A DNA stretch of 64,000 nucleotides from Wolfiporia cocos (Eukaryota > Basidiomycota > Agaricomycetes > Polyporales > Phaeolaceae). The translations under genes and the position numbers were made by a program. The notes under the pieces were generated by a model. It ran no database searches. It saw only the letters and a list, made by a program, of their open reading frames with translations, and had not been told where the DNA came from. The stretch is taken from NCBI GenBank assembly GCA_029448655.1, contig JACCLO010000001.1, positions 3,472,001-3,536,000 of the forward strand, written 5' to 3'. This document shows positions 41,070 through 52,674 of the stretch, piece after piece; positions within the stretch are counted from its first letter, which is position 1; each line of letters begins with the position of its first letter.

Positions 41070-42709
41070 ATGAAGTTCCGTCGGCTCACACTCGGTCTCA
41101 TCCTAGTCACTATCGCTGCCTTCTTCTGCGCGCAGTCGGTCGAGGCGGCAAAGGGTCCAAAGATCACGCACAAGGTCTACTTCGACATCAAGCATGGTGA
41201 CGAGAACTTGGGCCGAGGTACGTGTCCATACGTCTCTGCTGTGTCTGGCACGTCTCATGCTCCGGTGTCTGTACAGTCGTGCTGGGGCTCTACGGCGGTG
41301 TAAGTTGCACCCTCCGCTCTCGGAACCCAAAAGCTTGACGGCTCCCATAGACCGTACCTAAGACCGTGGAGAACTTCCGTGCCCTCACTACTGGCGTGAA
41401 GAAGGACGGCACAGAGCTCGAGCCTGGCTTCGGGTACAAGGGCTCAAAGTTCCACCGCGTGATCAAGAACTTCATGATCCAGGGTGGCGACTTCAGTGCG
41501 TGTTAACTGAAACCGTTAGGATTATCGTGGTGCTCACCTGCCCGCGCACAGCCAAGGGAGACGGCACCGGCGGCAAGGTGTGTCTGCTGACAGCCGCGTT
41601 TACTGCTTCCTGACGACCGCGTTCGTAGTCCATCTATGGCAACAAGTTTGCCGACGAGAATTTGTGAGTACATGCCAGTTTGCAAGGACGATGTACCGAT
41701 ATGTGCTGCAGCAAGCTCCGCCACACCCGTCCCGGTCTTCTTTCAATGGCGAACGCGGGCAAGGACACCAACGGTGATTAGTTCTATCATTCAATCATGT
41801 ATGCGTTATTAATTTGTCCGCCGGGCGTCGGTAGGCTCCCAATTCGTAAGCATTATTGCTCCCCGTATGCCCATGGTTTCCCCTGACGCTCGCGGCGGGA
41901 CAGTTCATCACCACCGTCGTGACCTCGTGGCTTGATGGCAAGCATGTGCGTGCATTATTACGTCTGGAACCCGAGAAAATGTGCCGACCATAATTGTGTA
42001 GGTCGTCTTTGGCGAGGTTCTGGAAGGCATGGACATTGTGCATGCAATCGGTGTGTTCAGCTGAGTTCTTACGGTCGGCAGAACTTTCCTAATCTAGCTA
42101 TTCGCAGAGGATGTTCCGAAGGGCAGGAACGATCGCCCTACAGAAGATGTCGTCATTGTGGACTGCGGCGAGGTAGGCCGGACTTTGTTCATTGTAATTA
42201 TTGGGCAAAACTCATGCCTGATTGAAATGTAGCTGCCGCTGGACGTCCAGACGGATTCGGATAGCAAAGAGGTGCCTCTTCGTGCTGAGCTTTAACGCCA
42301 GCCTTCTATTTTTTGTAAAATCATACGAACAAATCGCATCTGTTATCCACAGGTCGACGCGATTGCCCTCATCACCTCATCTGGAAGTACTACCACCTCT
42401 ACGGTGCCGGCGTCGGAACAGCCTGAGAGCAAGGAGGCTGCTGTGACGGCCATCAAGCCTGTCGATGAACTCGCTGAAGAGACAGGATCTCCAGTTCCCT
42501 CATCAGAGGGTACATCTGACCGTATTGTGAACGGTATCAGCAAAGCTGGCTTCGGGTTTTTCACATTCCTTTCTTTCTTTATCTTCTGTGTGTGTGCCGG
42601 CGCACTCTTCTGGTGGTTGGGCGGCATTCGGTATGTGAAACGATTGGTCAACAGACACGAACGCGCACACTACCGGAGGGTTGACACCGACCGCGACCTG
42701 GAGAAGTAA
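41070..42709 (+). CDS. Membrane-anchored ER cyclophilin (peptidyl-prolyl isomerase B type)
   Basis: Twelve exons, all frame-consistent: 41070-41217, 41277-41299, 41351-41495, 41552-41577, 41629-41663, 41712-41773, 41835-41845, 41904-41945, 42002-42050, 42108-42172, 42233-42271 and 42353-42709. They sum to 1002 nt, giving 333 residues. A signal peptide ([22 protein letters not shown]) leads into a cyclophilin domain ([57 protein letters not shown]) with the catalytic Arg and Phe of [14 protein letters not shown]. After a Ser/Thr-rich linker comes one membrane helix ([21 protein letters not shown]) and a basic tail. It should help proline isomerisation of secretory proteins, domain in the ER lumen. 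Exons of 11, 23 and 26 nt make it prone to misannotation. Confidence 0.93.
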
Positions 42710-43266
42710 ACACGGGGTATCCTTATTTCTTCGTTTGCATAATGGATGGCGAACCAGACCTCTTTAGTCGTCCCTTACTGTAAATACCAGATACCGTTCT
42801 TGAGCCTCCGGATATCGGTGGCTTTCGTTCACTTTGTGAGGCAAACTTACCGTATGTGTGGTTAGTCACTCCACATACGCAATAGGGGAAGAATTTGCTT
42901 TCCTGGCAATCGATTTCAATCAGTACGCGCTTTCGGTGAGGGAATTTGAACACTTGTTCCTCTGGGAGTTCAGCCTTTAGTAGACTAGTGCCAGGGACCC
43001 TGTGGTGGACTGAAGCCAACGATTAATGATAACAAGCATAGCAAAAGCACCGAAAGCTAGCCCGAGAACAGGGTCACCAATTTATCAGGCTCGAAGACGC
43101 GGTTAACGCGTACGAGAATCGCCAATCATGTGACCGCGTCGTATCTGACCCCGTCGGCTTCCATTCAAATCAAAGAGTACAATTCCATATACGCGCGTGC
43201 TAAGCAGAATCACATTCACATACGTAGCAGCGCTCGATCCTGTAACGGTTTGCCAGATTTCGCAAA
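42710..43266. other. Gap between cyclophilin and DUF952 gene
   Basis: A minus-strand frame of 98 codons (42723-43019) contains a credible intron (gtaagtttgcc...tatttacag) and the peptide KFPHRKRVLIEIDCQESKFF, but no family is recognised and no proper ATG context is seen. It might be a small gene or chance. Nothing else is supported. Confidence 0.3.
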
Positions 43267-43677
43267 TCAGTAGACCAGCCAATCTTCGGTCCTCTTGATC
43301 ACCTCCTCCCAGCTCTCCCCCTCCTTCCTCTCCCATACAGCGACGCTATCCACCTCCTCTTTCCCCAGCTTGAACTCGTTGTACAGATGAGGGAACATGC
43401 CTTCGCCGCCGCGCGGGCCACACACCTCGGCCTTGGGATCCTCCCACCTGATCTTGTCCGCGACGCGCGCGTACGGGATGCGCAGGACGTGCACGCGCGG
43501 CTCATCCGTGAAGAAGAACTTGAGTGTGTTCGGCACCTGCGCGGCAGACGAAAGGTGCACGAATCCCGAGGACTGGTCGAGCGCGCTCACGGGGAGCGCC
43601 TCGGGAAGCGGGCTCGGAGGTGGCGTGTTCGCGGGAACCAATTTATATACGTAGGTGACGTTTGCTGGATCGGACAT
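43267..43677 (-). CDS. DUF952-family small protein
   Basis: A single-exon gene of 136 residues. The pattern VTYVYKLVPA, then LDQSSGFVHLSSAAQVPNTL, then LRIPYARVADKIRWED and FPHLYNEFKLGKEEV fits the DUF952 family, small proteins found in bacteria and fungi with a fold related to ADP-ribosyltransferases. The length is close to the family norm. The biochemical role is unknown. The GSGFVHLS-type motif and the final PHLY motif are conserved features of the family as I remember it. Confidence 0.8.
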   Translation of the reverse strand: MSDPANVTYVYKLVPANTPPPSPLPEALPVSALDQSSGFVHLSSAAQVPNTLKFFFTDEPRVHVLRIPYARVADKIRWEDPKAEVCGPRGGEGMFPHLYNEFKLGKEEVDSVAVWERKEGESWEEVIKRTEDWLVY

Positions 43678-44263
43678 CTGCTCGGGATGCGGTCTGAGCC
43701 TTACGATCCGTATGCGGGACGTGGGCGGACGGTGACCTCACGTACCTTTCGCCAATAGCGCGATGTATCTGGACAGCGACAAGGTGGTGGGTTCCTTACA
43801 AGGTCTTATCGATCCCTCTACTAGATCACCGCTTACTGGTGCCCAAGCAATCCCAGGGTCCGCACATGCCACAATAAGTTGTATGCAGCGTAGCAGTCTA
43901 TTACACTCTTACGAGAACACAGGATCCGCAACGATACTGCAATACACTCAATCTTCACTACATAACTTAGGCGGTCTGGACGCAGGAAGATCTGTCAACA
44001 ATTTTCATCGTTGCCGTACATTAGCCTATGGAACATGAGCGTGGGATGCCATCTGGCCCTGCAGTGGCGAAACTGAAAGATTAGAACACGACAGTACAGC
44101 CCGATCAGTACCTGATGCAAATACATAAAAATGAATGAGGCACATCCTAGATCAGGATGTGAAGCAGTGATACAAGAATCGCAGATCGCAGAAGGCGAAT
44201 AGCGGGTATCGCGGATAACTTCGAGGCAGAAGTTGTGGTATCCGGGCTAATAGGAACAACAGG

Positions 44264-45225
44264 TCATTTAGATGCAAGCTTCAATACGCTGTTTGTGAAC
44301 ACGTACGGAAGTCCCTTGGCATCCGAGTACGACGGACATGTATCATTTCCCTGACAGCAGATGGCGCAACAGCGCTCGGACCCTGCGCAAGCAATTCCAA
44401 TCCGCGTCAAATGCTCACCTTGGGGTTGGCTGGGCAGCAAACGCTGCCCGCTTCATCTGCGACACTACCTAACGCCGCGGGGGTCTTGCCACCCGCCCAG
44501 TATTCGTAGCAATCAACACTTTGATAGCTGATGTTCCATACGCCAAAGTCCTGTTCGAAACACTGAATGCACCATCATGAACGTTTCAGGGTTGCACTCA
44601 CAGTATAGCCTGTTCACGCATCAAGCCACAAGAACTCAGATTCTAGAGGCCTAGCGCAGCCTGAGCAGGGATCACTCACCATACAACGTTACATTAGAAG
44701 GAAAGAAGTCTGCGGGTATTGAACTTGACGGCCATGCTAAGTCAAAGTTAATGTACGCGCCTCCTCTAAGCACCAGACATCAGACCGCGGATATTTCATA
44801 TTGGGCGGTATCATGAGTACATACGCGTTCGGCTTGTTTGCAGTTGCCGAGCACCAACCATTACCACCCACGGGGCACAGGTCGGTGATCTTGACCACAA
44901 CGCTGTTCTTCTCCTCAGGATAGAACGGCGGGTCGGACGTGAATGTGTTCAGCAGGGTGAGGTTGAAGCAGCGCCCGCACCCAGGGCCGTACGACGTGCT
45001 GCTCCCGTACGCCATCTGGCTCATGGCAGCAGTAGGGTAGTTTGAGCTGTCCGTTGTGCACCCACATGCGGCGATGAAGCCGGCGGGGAGAGTATAGTGG
45101 GTCATGGTCGCGTAGCCATTTGAAGGGTAGTCAATCCATTCCGACGCCATAATTGGTGTAATGAGAGACAAAATGAGCGTAAGGCCAAGCACCAAGACGC
45201 TGTTCCGCATTGCTGGTGACTGCAT
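44264..45225 (-). CDS. Secreted double-psi beta-barrel protein, GH45/expansin-like
   Basis: Exons join through an intron beginning gtatgtactc after KPNA and continuing GGAYINFDLAWPSSSIPADF; two further introns follow, ending at TGA 44264-44266. After a signal peptide (SVLVLGLTLILSLITPIMAS) the protein has the cysteine-rich barrel of GH45 endoglucanases and expansins: ATMTHYTLP, IAACGCTTD, GPGCGRCFNLTLLNTF, VVVKITDLCP, INFDLAWP, DFGVWNISY and SVCCPANPK. The TDLCP and NFDLA aspartates are in the positions of the acidic residues of subfamily C GH45 enzymes. It likely acts on plant cell-wall glucans outside the cell, by cutting or loosening. No carbohydrate-binding module is seen. Confidence 0.75.
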
Positions 45226-45624
45226 GCCTCTAGTGGGGTATCACATAGAATAGTTAGATATCAAGAGAGCGTCGATTCAGAGCCTAGAAAGCAAGCGAGC
45301 CGCCAAATTTGTGGTAGGCGCGGAGGGGGCGCATCATGCGCCCATCAAGATTCAGAACCGATGTCTGTGTGAGATTGGATGGTACCTGCTCATTGCTGGC
45401 CAGGCTCAGTTGCTGTTGGTTCTTTCGGCTGTGCTACCCGAGGTTCAGGGTAAGACAGGACTACAGCTGGAGGTGAACGTTGTCTGCTCGATAGTTGAGC
45501 CTGCGCGATCAGACTGCACACGCGAGAGTACTGAACGACAGGTGTAGGTGGCAAGAAAACAGAGTGTCCCGGGTCACTACATCCTCCGACTGCCCGTCGT
45601 CGAAGAACGTTGCATTTCGCGCAT
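45226..45624. promoter_or_regulatory. Divergent intergenic region GH45-like / GCN5
   Basis: These 399 bp hold the promoters of two opposed genes, one secreted and one a chromatin factor. No clear element was identified. Confidence 0.4.
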
Positions 45625-48146
45625 ATGATGTCCTCAGCGACGACCAAAGTCCTATACCCTGCCTCGCACGAGATACCCGAGCTCACTGATGAGCTTTTGT
45701 TGCTCAAAATCGCGCGGCATTCGAGCTGCACCGCGTGCCTCTCGTGCCCCGGACTCCGACCACCACCCGGCACAGAGGTTGTGCTAGATACCGATGCAGA
45801 GATTTTCGGTACGGGCGACGACGACGCGACAAAGTATCTAGATGCCTGTGCGTGTGGGCACGGCGTCGCCGACCACCGTGCGGACCGCGCCACACTCGAT
45901 CCGGACGAATTTGTTCGCAAAAGTAGAGTGGCGGTGCGCATGGATGAGTTGCTCGAGGTGAGTCCCCCCGATTTGGTCACAATAACGCATCGGTAAGCAA
46001 GTCGCGATGCGTCAGTCGTTCTTGTTCTTATCCATGTGCGGCGCCTCGCTATCGAAGTCAGCGACGCTTACCCGCAGCGCCATTGGTAGGATGCCGACAA
46101 ATTACTCGACTTTGACTACACGAACGAAGACATCGAAGGCTTGCGACCTCAGATACGACCACTGCCCTCATCTCCACCACCTGAATCTCCGGGAAGTTCA
46201 ATCTCAGATGCGCTAGGAGACTTGGGTCAGTGCGAGACAATTGCCGCATAGTCCCCATCTCAACCAACTTCGGACATGTCCACAGTCTCGTCCTCCCCAG
46301 ATAAGCGGCCACTCTCTCCAGCATCATCCTTCCTCAGCGATGTGATCGATGTGGCAGAGCCGGTTCCCAAGAAACGCAGAGTGTCATATTCCTCAGAATC
46401 GGATGGCGGCGACGATGATGACGACGAAGAGGATCAGCCACTTGCCGCACGCGTGTCCGGTGCCGCACCCACCTCAGCAGAAAACGGCGACAATGAGGAA
46501 TGCACGCGCGTGAGAGGTCATAAGCGTAGTGGCAAGCACGCACCCAGCATGAAATCAAAGACGCAAGCACGGACTGCGCCGGCCACGATCGCGCCACCAA
46601 CAGACGAAGAGAAAGCTGAAATGTCTTGGCCTGCTGAAGGTGCAAACGGAAGTGAACCCAAAGTCAAAGTCGAAGATAAGATGGATGAAGGTCAACTCAT
46701 GCGCCTTGCCACCGGCGTTACGGTCGATGCTGGTGGCACGACGACGAGTGCAGTATGTGGCCACTTGATCTCGTCGATGTACTTGCACTTACAAGTATGG
46801 CTAGCCGCTAGGAAAGCCAGAGAAGGTGGCACACATTGAACTTAGGAAGGGGATCATCAAGATTGTGTCTGTCGAGAACGATCGCAAACACCGCTCCCTC
46901 GTCATCCTGACTGGCCTCAAGACACTCTTTCAGAAGCAATTGCCCAAGATGCCCCGTGAATATATCGCACGTCTAGTGTATGATTCAAATTCTAAGTGTC
47001 TAGCTATCATCAAGAGAGGACTCAAAGTTGTTGGTGGGATCTGTTATCGACCATTCCCTCACCGTGGATTCGCAGAGATCGTCTTCTTTGCGACGACGTC
47101 AGTAGACCAAGTCAAGGTATATACACAACCTTCACTCCTGCACATGCATGGACGCTGACTCATTCAGGGATATGGCTCGATGCTCATGGACCACTTCAAG
47201 GCACACATCCGACGCACCTACCCCGACATGTGGCATTTCCTCACATATGCAGATAACTACGCCGTTGGCTACTTCCGCAAGCAGGGCTTCTCGAAGGAGA
47301 TCACGCTTGATCGCTCCATCTGGGCGGGGTATATCAAGGACTATGAGGGCGGTACGATCATGCAATGCACGATGCTGTCGAAGCTGGACTACCTCAAGAC
47401 GCGAGAAGTCATCGCCATGCAGAAAGAAGCGATCTTGTCCAAGATCAGGGAGATGTCCCGCAGCCACATCGTGTATGAGGGCTTGCCGCAGTTCAGGGAT
47501 GGCTCGGGCGGGAATGTGACAGTCGATCCGAAGGATGTTCCGGGTTTACGTACGTCTCTTCGCATCAATGCTTCCCTTTGATGCTTCGGTGCATGTAATC
47601 TATCGCTGGAGCTTATTGATGCATCATGACAGGGGAGACTGGATGGACGCCATCAATGGCGACGGAGTACGTACCTCCATGGCGTTGCTGTGCGATCAGC
47701 GCATCTCTGATCTGTGATTCGTGATCTTTGATCCATCAGTGCGCCGCGTCTTCCGGGCAAGAGCACAGAACATACCACGATGGAGAAGCTGCTGTCCGAC
47801 TTGCAGGCCCATGCGCTCGCGTGGCCATTCCAGACACCTGTCAACGCCGAAGAAGTAGCGGATTATTATGACGTGATCAAGAAACCTATGGGTGGGTGCT
47901 TCCAGATCTGCGGCGGGCCACTCGATCTAGATGATCTTGTTCTCTGCAGATTTTGGCACTATGGAACACAAACTAGACACAAACCAGTATTCGAACCTGG
48001 ACTCTTTCTTGGCCGATGCACAACTTGTGTTCGACAACTGCCGCACGTACAATCCGGAGGGATCAGTTTACTACAAGTCCTCGATCAAGCTGGAAAAATT
48101 CCTGAGGGAACAGCTGGAATTGTACCGAGTGAAGTCGGAAGACTAA
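45625..48146 (+). CDS. GCN5: Histone acetyltransferase Gcn5 with bromodomain
   Basis: Catalytic subunit of SAGA/ADA, acetylating histone H3. The N-terminal exon has a Cys/His-rich segment ([21 protein letters not shown]) recalling part of the animal PCAF N-terminal domain, then [14 protein letters not shown]. After a Ser-rich, acidic linker the acetyltransferase domain starts at about 46830 ([41 protein letters not shown] with the catalytic glutamate, [12 protein letters not shown] for acetyl-Co[19 protein letters not shown]). The bromodomain ([40 protein letters not shown]) ends at 48146. An intron in the 46225-46290 interval joins two frames that might be annotated separately. Two ATGs in tandem (45625, 45628) are in frame. 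Confidence 0.93.
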
Positions 48147-48614
48147 AGTATGACGAGATCATCTATATGCAACGTCGGACAAGTGGAGTCTCTGTTGATT
48201 TCTGGAGAATGTGGACTCTTGTAGGTACGGTTTGACAGTAGGTAGTGTGTAGTATTCATTATGATATCATCACTGTGACTTGTATCACAGGCGGACAGTC
48301 CGACAAGGCCATAATTCTGAGTTCGTTCATTATCTTTGTGATTCTTCTGTGGCCTGTCTGTCATCAGTTGTATGAGAGATTACTGATTGCCCACCCAATG
48401 CTCCCAGCTACGGCGCTCCCGGAAAACCGTCTGCGGTGCTGACTATTTCAGTGCGTTATTCGTGGCTCTGGCGATATATTCGACAAACTCTGGGACGCCG
48501 CACGCAGTGGTTCATTCGATACGTAAACTTTCTCTACAATCTACGGTCTCTAATCTACAATAGATCTGCAACTCTACGCGAGCCGATCTCTGTTGCCTGA
48601 CAAAGAATCGTGCC

Positions 48615-50239
48615 TTAGGCTGTGTAGTCATCTCTTCTCAGTTCCGTGATCGAGGTCAATCCGCGACATTCCCAGACTTTTGTGACTTTCAGTCCACCCT
48701 GTGCGGCAAGCACGTCCAATTGCTCCGCGGTACGCTCTCCCCCCGTGAACATGACGAACATCAACAGGTCGTGTATATTGGCGAAGGTGTGAGCCTGACC
48801 ATAGTTCGGCGGTAGCGGCGGCGGGGCGGCTTTGAGGTGCGGAGTGCCTGCCGTGGAATGCATCACGTTGTCGGCAATCAATACAAGGGACGAGGGTTCC
48901 ATAGCTGCACGAAGGTGAGTCAATATGGCGACACATTCGCTATCGTCCCAATCGTGGCTACAGACGAGATGTTGTCAGCATCATGCGCATGCTGGCCGCT
49001 ACTCTACGTACAAGATATGGCGCAAGACATAGATGTCCGCTCCTTTGACTGGTTGGGCCTCAAAGAAGTTGTGTGCCATGAGCTGCACTCGGCCAGTTGC
49101 AATAACGTCTGGAAGTTCACGCTCCCATACTGCCTTGGCGTGTAGCAAAACGGGTGCAGTATCCTCGACAACGAACCGTAGCTGGGGATACCTCTTTGCT
49201 AGCTCCAGACTCATGCCACCTGAAAATTGGTCTGTCAGTGATTATGCGAGCACACGTATGATCCTGCCTACCGACTCCAGCTCCGATGTCGACAACGGTG
49301 CATGGCCCCAATTCATTCCATGGATAATCTGAATGTGCAGTGATGTCGTGCGGTGCACTCTCTAGAACAGCACTGAACCTACCGTCACACACTGCAGGAG
49401 CTTGGATATGCTGCAGACCAAAACCCCACATCCCTGTCCGCCATACTTCACGTTCTGGTCGAGGTCCGAGGGTACCATCCGGTCGCTCGACCATCTCTTC
49501 TAGCCAATGCCAGAAATCTGCGTCAATCCCATATGCGATCTGGAACGCGGACTTGCGGTGTGAGTTCCCTGATCTCTGGAGTGAATTGTAGAGGGCTGCT
49601 GGCAGCTTCTCCGTAGCAGAGAATGCCTCGGCAGAGCTTCATGCCGTGAGTATTTAAGCGATGCGCACATAGTAAACATCCGTACTGTACGAGGAGCCAG
49701 CATCTGAGATGCTCGTTCTTGACCAGATATCGACTTGTAGCGTTGTTAGCGTAGTGGTCTTTCTTGACCTCGTTGAATATATGCAAAGTACACAACGAGC
49801 GCAGGACCCGTGCTGGTGTCAATGCGGTGAGTCGCTCGCATCTAAACATGCATTAGGGTCACTTACTCAAGTCCTTGTCCTGTATACCGACTCTCTGACT
49901 GATATTCTGGATAGACAGGCCTTCACTAGGGTCCACTCCGTCTAAGATATCAGCGATGCGAGTCTCCGCAGCTACCCTTAGTGCCTGTGAGTTCATATAG
50001 GAGGCGGCAACCTCCGTCAAGCGAGTCTGTGGGTCATGGACTACGTCGACGCCCATGCCGCATGCACCGATGAATGTACGACGCGCATTATACAACTCCC
50101 AAGACGGCAGACGAGGTACGTCTTTACTCGTAGGAGGTGCACTGTCCTCGACCTCCCATTGCTTGATGACGTCCTCCGCAGCATCAGAGATCAAGCGAAC
50201 TAGAGCACGTAGCTGTTGCGCTTTCTCTGATGCTGGCAT
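48615..50239 (-). CDS. SAM-dependent O-methyltransferase (COMT-like)
   Basis: The N-terminal half is the dimerisation, winged-helix region (ETRIADILDG, ARVLRSLCTLHIF); the C-terminal half binds SAM (CTVVDIGAGVGGMSLELAKRYP) and has the catalytic-histidine motif LRHIFHDWDD restored across an intron ending in gtctgtag. It ends ITELRRDDYTA at 48615. The family methylates hydroxyl groups of small aromatic or polyketide metabolites. No other biosynthetic gene lies nearby, so the substrate is unknown. At least five short introns interrupt it. ATG at 50237-50239 was taken because earlier codons in frame are non-ATG. Confidence 0.85.
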
Positions 50240-51149
50240 TGTTATTGCTATTGTCAACAAGAATGATGACGAAGATTAGCGACCATGAATATATTTATCT
50301 GAAGAATGTCTCTACGCACCTCTCCTCTTCCTTATGAAGGCGAATACAGTGCAGGGTACGGGTGTTGATCCTGATGACAGACATGAGTATGACCAAATTT
50401 TATAGTATCACCAACGCTCGGCCGCATAGGAGACGCCTCCATACGATATGAGAAGTCGAAGCACTAACCCTTACCGCGTGAGACCTCTGTGCTTCTTCTC
50501 GTCCGCGATGACTTACCATTTGGGGATGTTGGACAGCAGAAGAGCTAAGGGAAGCATAGCATACAATCGCGCGACGCACTCAAAGAGGGTATGGTATAAA
50601 ACGTGGGTGGCGTATGAGTGCAGTCTCTGTGGCGCGGATGGTACTTGCTCCCTTGAAGGAAGGTGTTAGCATGAGGTAGATGAGGTTCTAGTGTCGACTA
50701 ACAAGTTTGGGATGAACAATCAGCAACGTACCCTCATCAGTCATTCCTTCACATTTGGACCTCACGATCAACGAGGAGCAGCCGTGGCCCGCGTCTCGGC
50801 ATAATGGACATTCATAATGCTCGTGTCCATGAGCTCCTATCGCCGCCACCAGCATGCCGGTACAGCTATAAGCGAGCAAAGGTAAACGGTCGCCTTGAGG
50901 CCAGAATGAGCCGAAGACCCGAAGCTCACGACGGACATCAGTTGCGACCTCGGCAAGCCTCAGTAAATAAGCCCGCGACTACTCGACTCATCTTCACGTC
51001 TACTTCATTCGAGCAAGTTGTAGAAGAATACAGCCGGTGCATGGCTTAAATTCGAATTATATAAATACAAGAATTTTTACTGCAAAGCCTACTGCACGTA
51101 ACCCGGAGGGAGGAGACGAGCTCGGCAGGCGTGCGGAGCCTGAGGACGC
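50240..51149. other. Intergenic region, no gene seen
   Basis: This 910 bp stretch, upstream of the methyltransferase and downstream of formate dehydrogenase, has only short frames up to about 80 codons with no recognisable motif. It should contain the methyltransferase promoter. Confidence 0.4.
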
Positions 51150-52555
51150 TTAGTGCTGGCCGTACGCCTTGGTCTCGTACTTGCCGATGCCGACGATGAC
51201 GTTTCCGGGCTCCTGAGCCTTGCCAGTAAGGTAGTTCTCGAGGATCTGGCGAGTGCCCTTGGCGTAGCGAGCCTGCGCGTCGAGCGTGGTACCGGAGTAG
51301 TGCGGGACCATGCCGTTACCACCGCCGAGCGGGTTCTTCATCGTCCGCCAGACGTGGTCGCGGGGCGCGGGCTGCACGTTCCAGACGTCACCGGCGTAGC
51401 CGCTGAGCTGGCCGCTCTTGAGCGCTGCTGCAACCGCGTCCTTGTCACAGATCGCGCCACGGGCGGTGTTGACGAGCCAAGCACCCTATGGGAACAATAA
51501 TCAGAGAGTTATTCCGAGTGGTGTGAGTGGTGAAGTTGTACCTTCTTGAAGTGCTTAAGGAGCTCGGCGTTGACGAGGCCGCGGGTACCCTCATGGAGCG
51601 GGCAGTTGACGGTGACAACGTCGCACTGCGAGACGAACTCCTTGAGGTCCTCGACACGGCGAGCGCCGACCGCCTGCGCAGCCTCTATTAAGTCATCAGT
51701 GAGCAAGAAGAATTGCAGTGATACAAGAGTAGACACTTACGCTCAGGGAGAGCAGCATAGTCGTAGTAGATGAGTTCCTTGCAGTCGAAGGGCTTGAGGC
51801 GCTGAAGCACACGGTAGCCGATACGGCCAGCACCAATCGTGCCGACAACCTTGCCCTCAAGATCGAACGCGTTGCGGGCAACGTCAGAGACGAGCCAATC
51901 ACCGCGCTCGATCATCTCGTGCGCAGGGACAAAGTTGCGGACGAGCAGGAGGATGCTCATGACAACGTGCTCCGCGACGGAGGTGACGTTCGAGCCGGAG
52001 ACCTCGAGCACCTGGATCTTGCGCTCGACGCATGCGTTAAGGTCGACGTGGTCAGAGCCAACACCAGCGGTGATACAGATCTTGAGGTTCTTGGCCTATC
52101 GGCGCCGGCGTCAGTACTAAGTTTGTAGTGGCGAATATTAAAGAACGTACCTTGCTGATCAGGTCACGAGTGAGGTAACCAGGGTGGAAGGGGGTAGTGA
52201 TCAGGACCTCCGCCTGCATTACAGAGGGCGATCAGTATAGGCTGGCAGTTGATAAGACATGCAATGCTCACATCGACGATGTGCTTCTGGAACACGCTGT
52301 CGGGACCCTCCTTGTCGTCAGAGACCTGTAGCTAGTGTTGAGAAACACCCATATGATAATGCTCAAGAACAAACGTACGATGAACTCATGACCCTGAGAC
52401 TCCAGCCACTCGCGGATGCCGAGCTGGTTCTCGATGGTACCGAGGAGACGAGGCTCCTGCTGAGCGGCGTCACCGCCACGGTACAGAATGGCCAATACCT
52501 GGAGCGCAAGTTAAATTTCCGGATTGATGGAAAATGAGCTTGCTCTTACCTTCAT
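51150..52555 (-). CDS. FDH: NAD-dependent formate dehydrogenase
   Basis: Oxidises formate to carbon dioxide with NAD. Coding starts with a two-codon exon (ATG AAG, then gtaagagc), followed by [20 protein letters not shown]. Hallmarks are [10 protein letters not shown], the NAD-binding [12 protein letters not shown] with the adenosine-site aspartate in [31 protein letters not shown] with the catalytic arginine, and [11 protein letters not shown] with the Gln and His that orient formate. It ends [13 protein letters not shown] at 51150. In wood-decay basidiomycetes formate arises from oxalate breakdown, so this enzyme may supply NADH during lignocellulose decay (inference). Codon use is strongly biased, suggesting high expression, and a TATA box lies upstream. 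Confidence 0.96.
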
Positions 52556-52613
52556 ATTGGATGTAGAGTAGATATGGGGAGATAAGAGCTGTGAGTGAGG
52601 AGGAGAGGATCGA

Positions 52614-52649
52614 AGTCCAGATGAGAGGACAAGTCCAGATGAGAGGACA
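52614..52649. repeat. 18 bp perfect tandem duplication in FDH 5' leader
   Basis: The unit agtccagatgagaggaca occurs twice without gap at 52614-52631 and 52632-52649, between the TATA box and the FDH ATG. It probably lies at or near the transcription start or in the 5' UTR. Confidence 0.9.
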
Positions 52650-52667
52650 TGGTCCCAGTGGTCGTCC

Positions 52668-52674
52668 TTTTATA
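52668..52674 (-). promoter_or_regulatory. TATA box of formate dehydrogenase
   Basis: TATAAAA on the minus strand, in the context GCGTATAAAAGGAC, lies 113 bp before the FDH ATG. Position and sequence fit a strong, TATA-driven fungal promoter. Confidence 0.65.
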
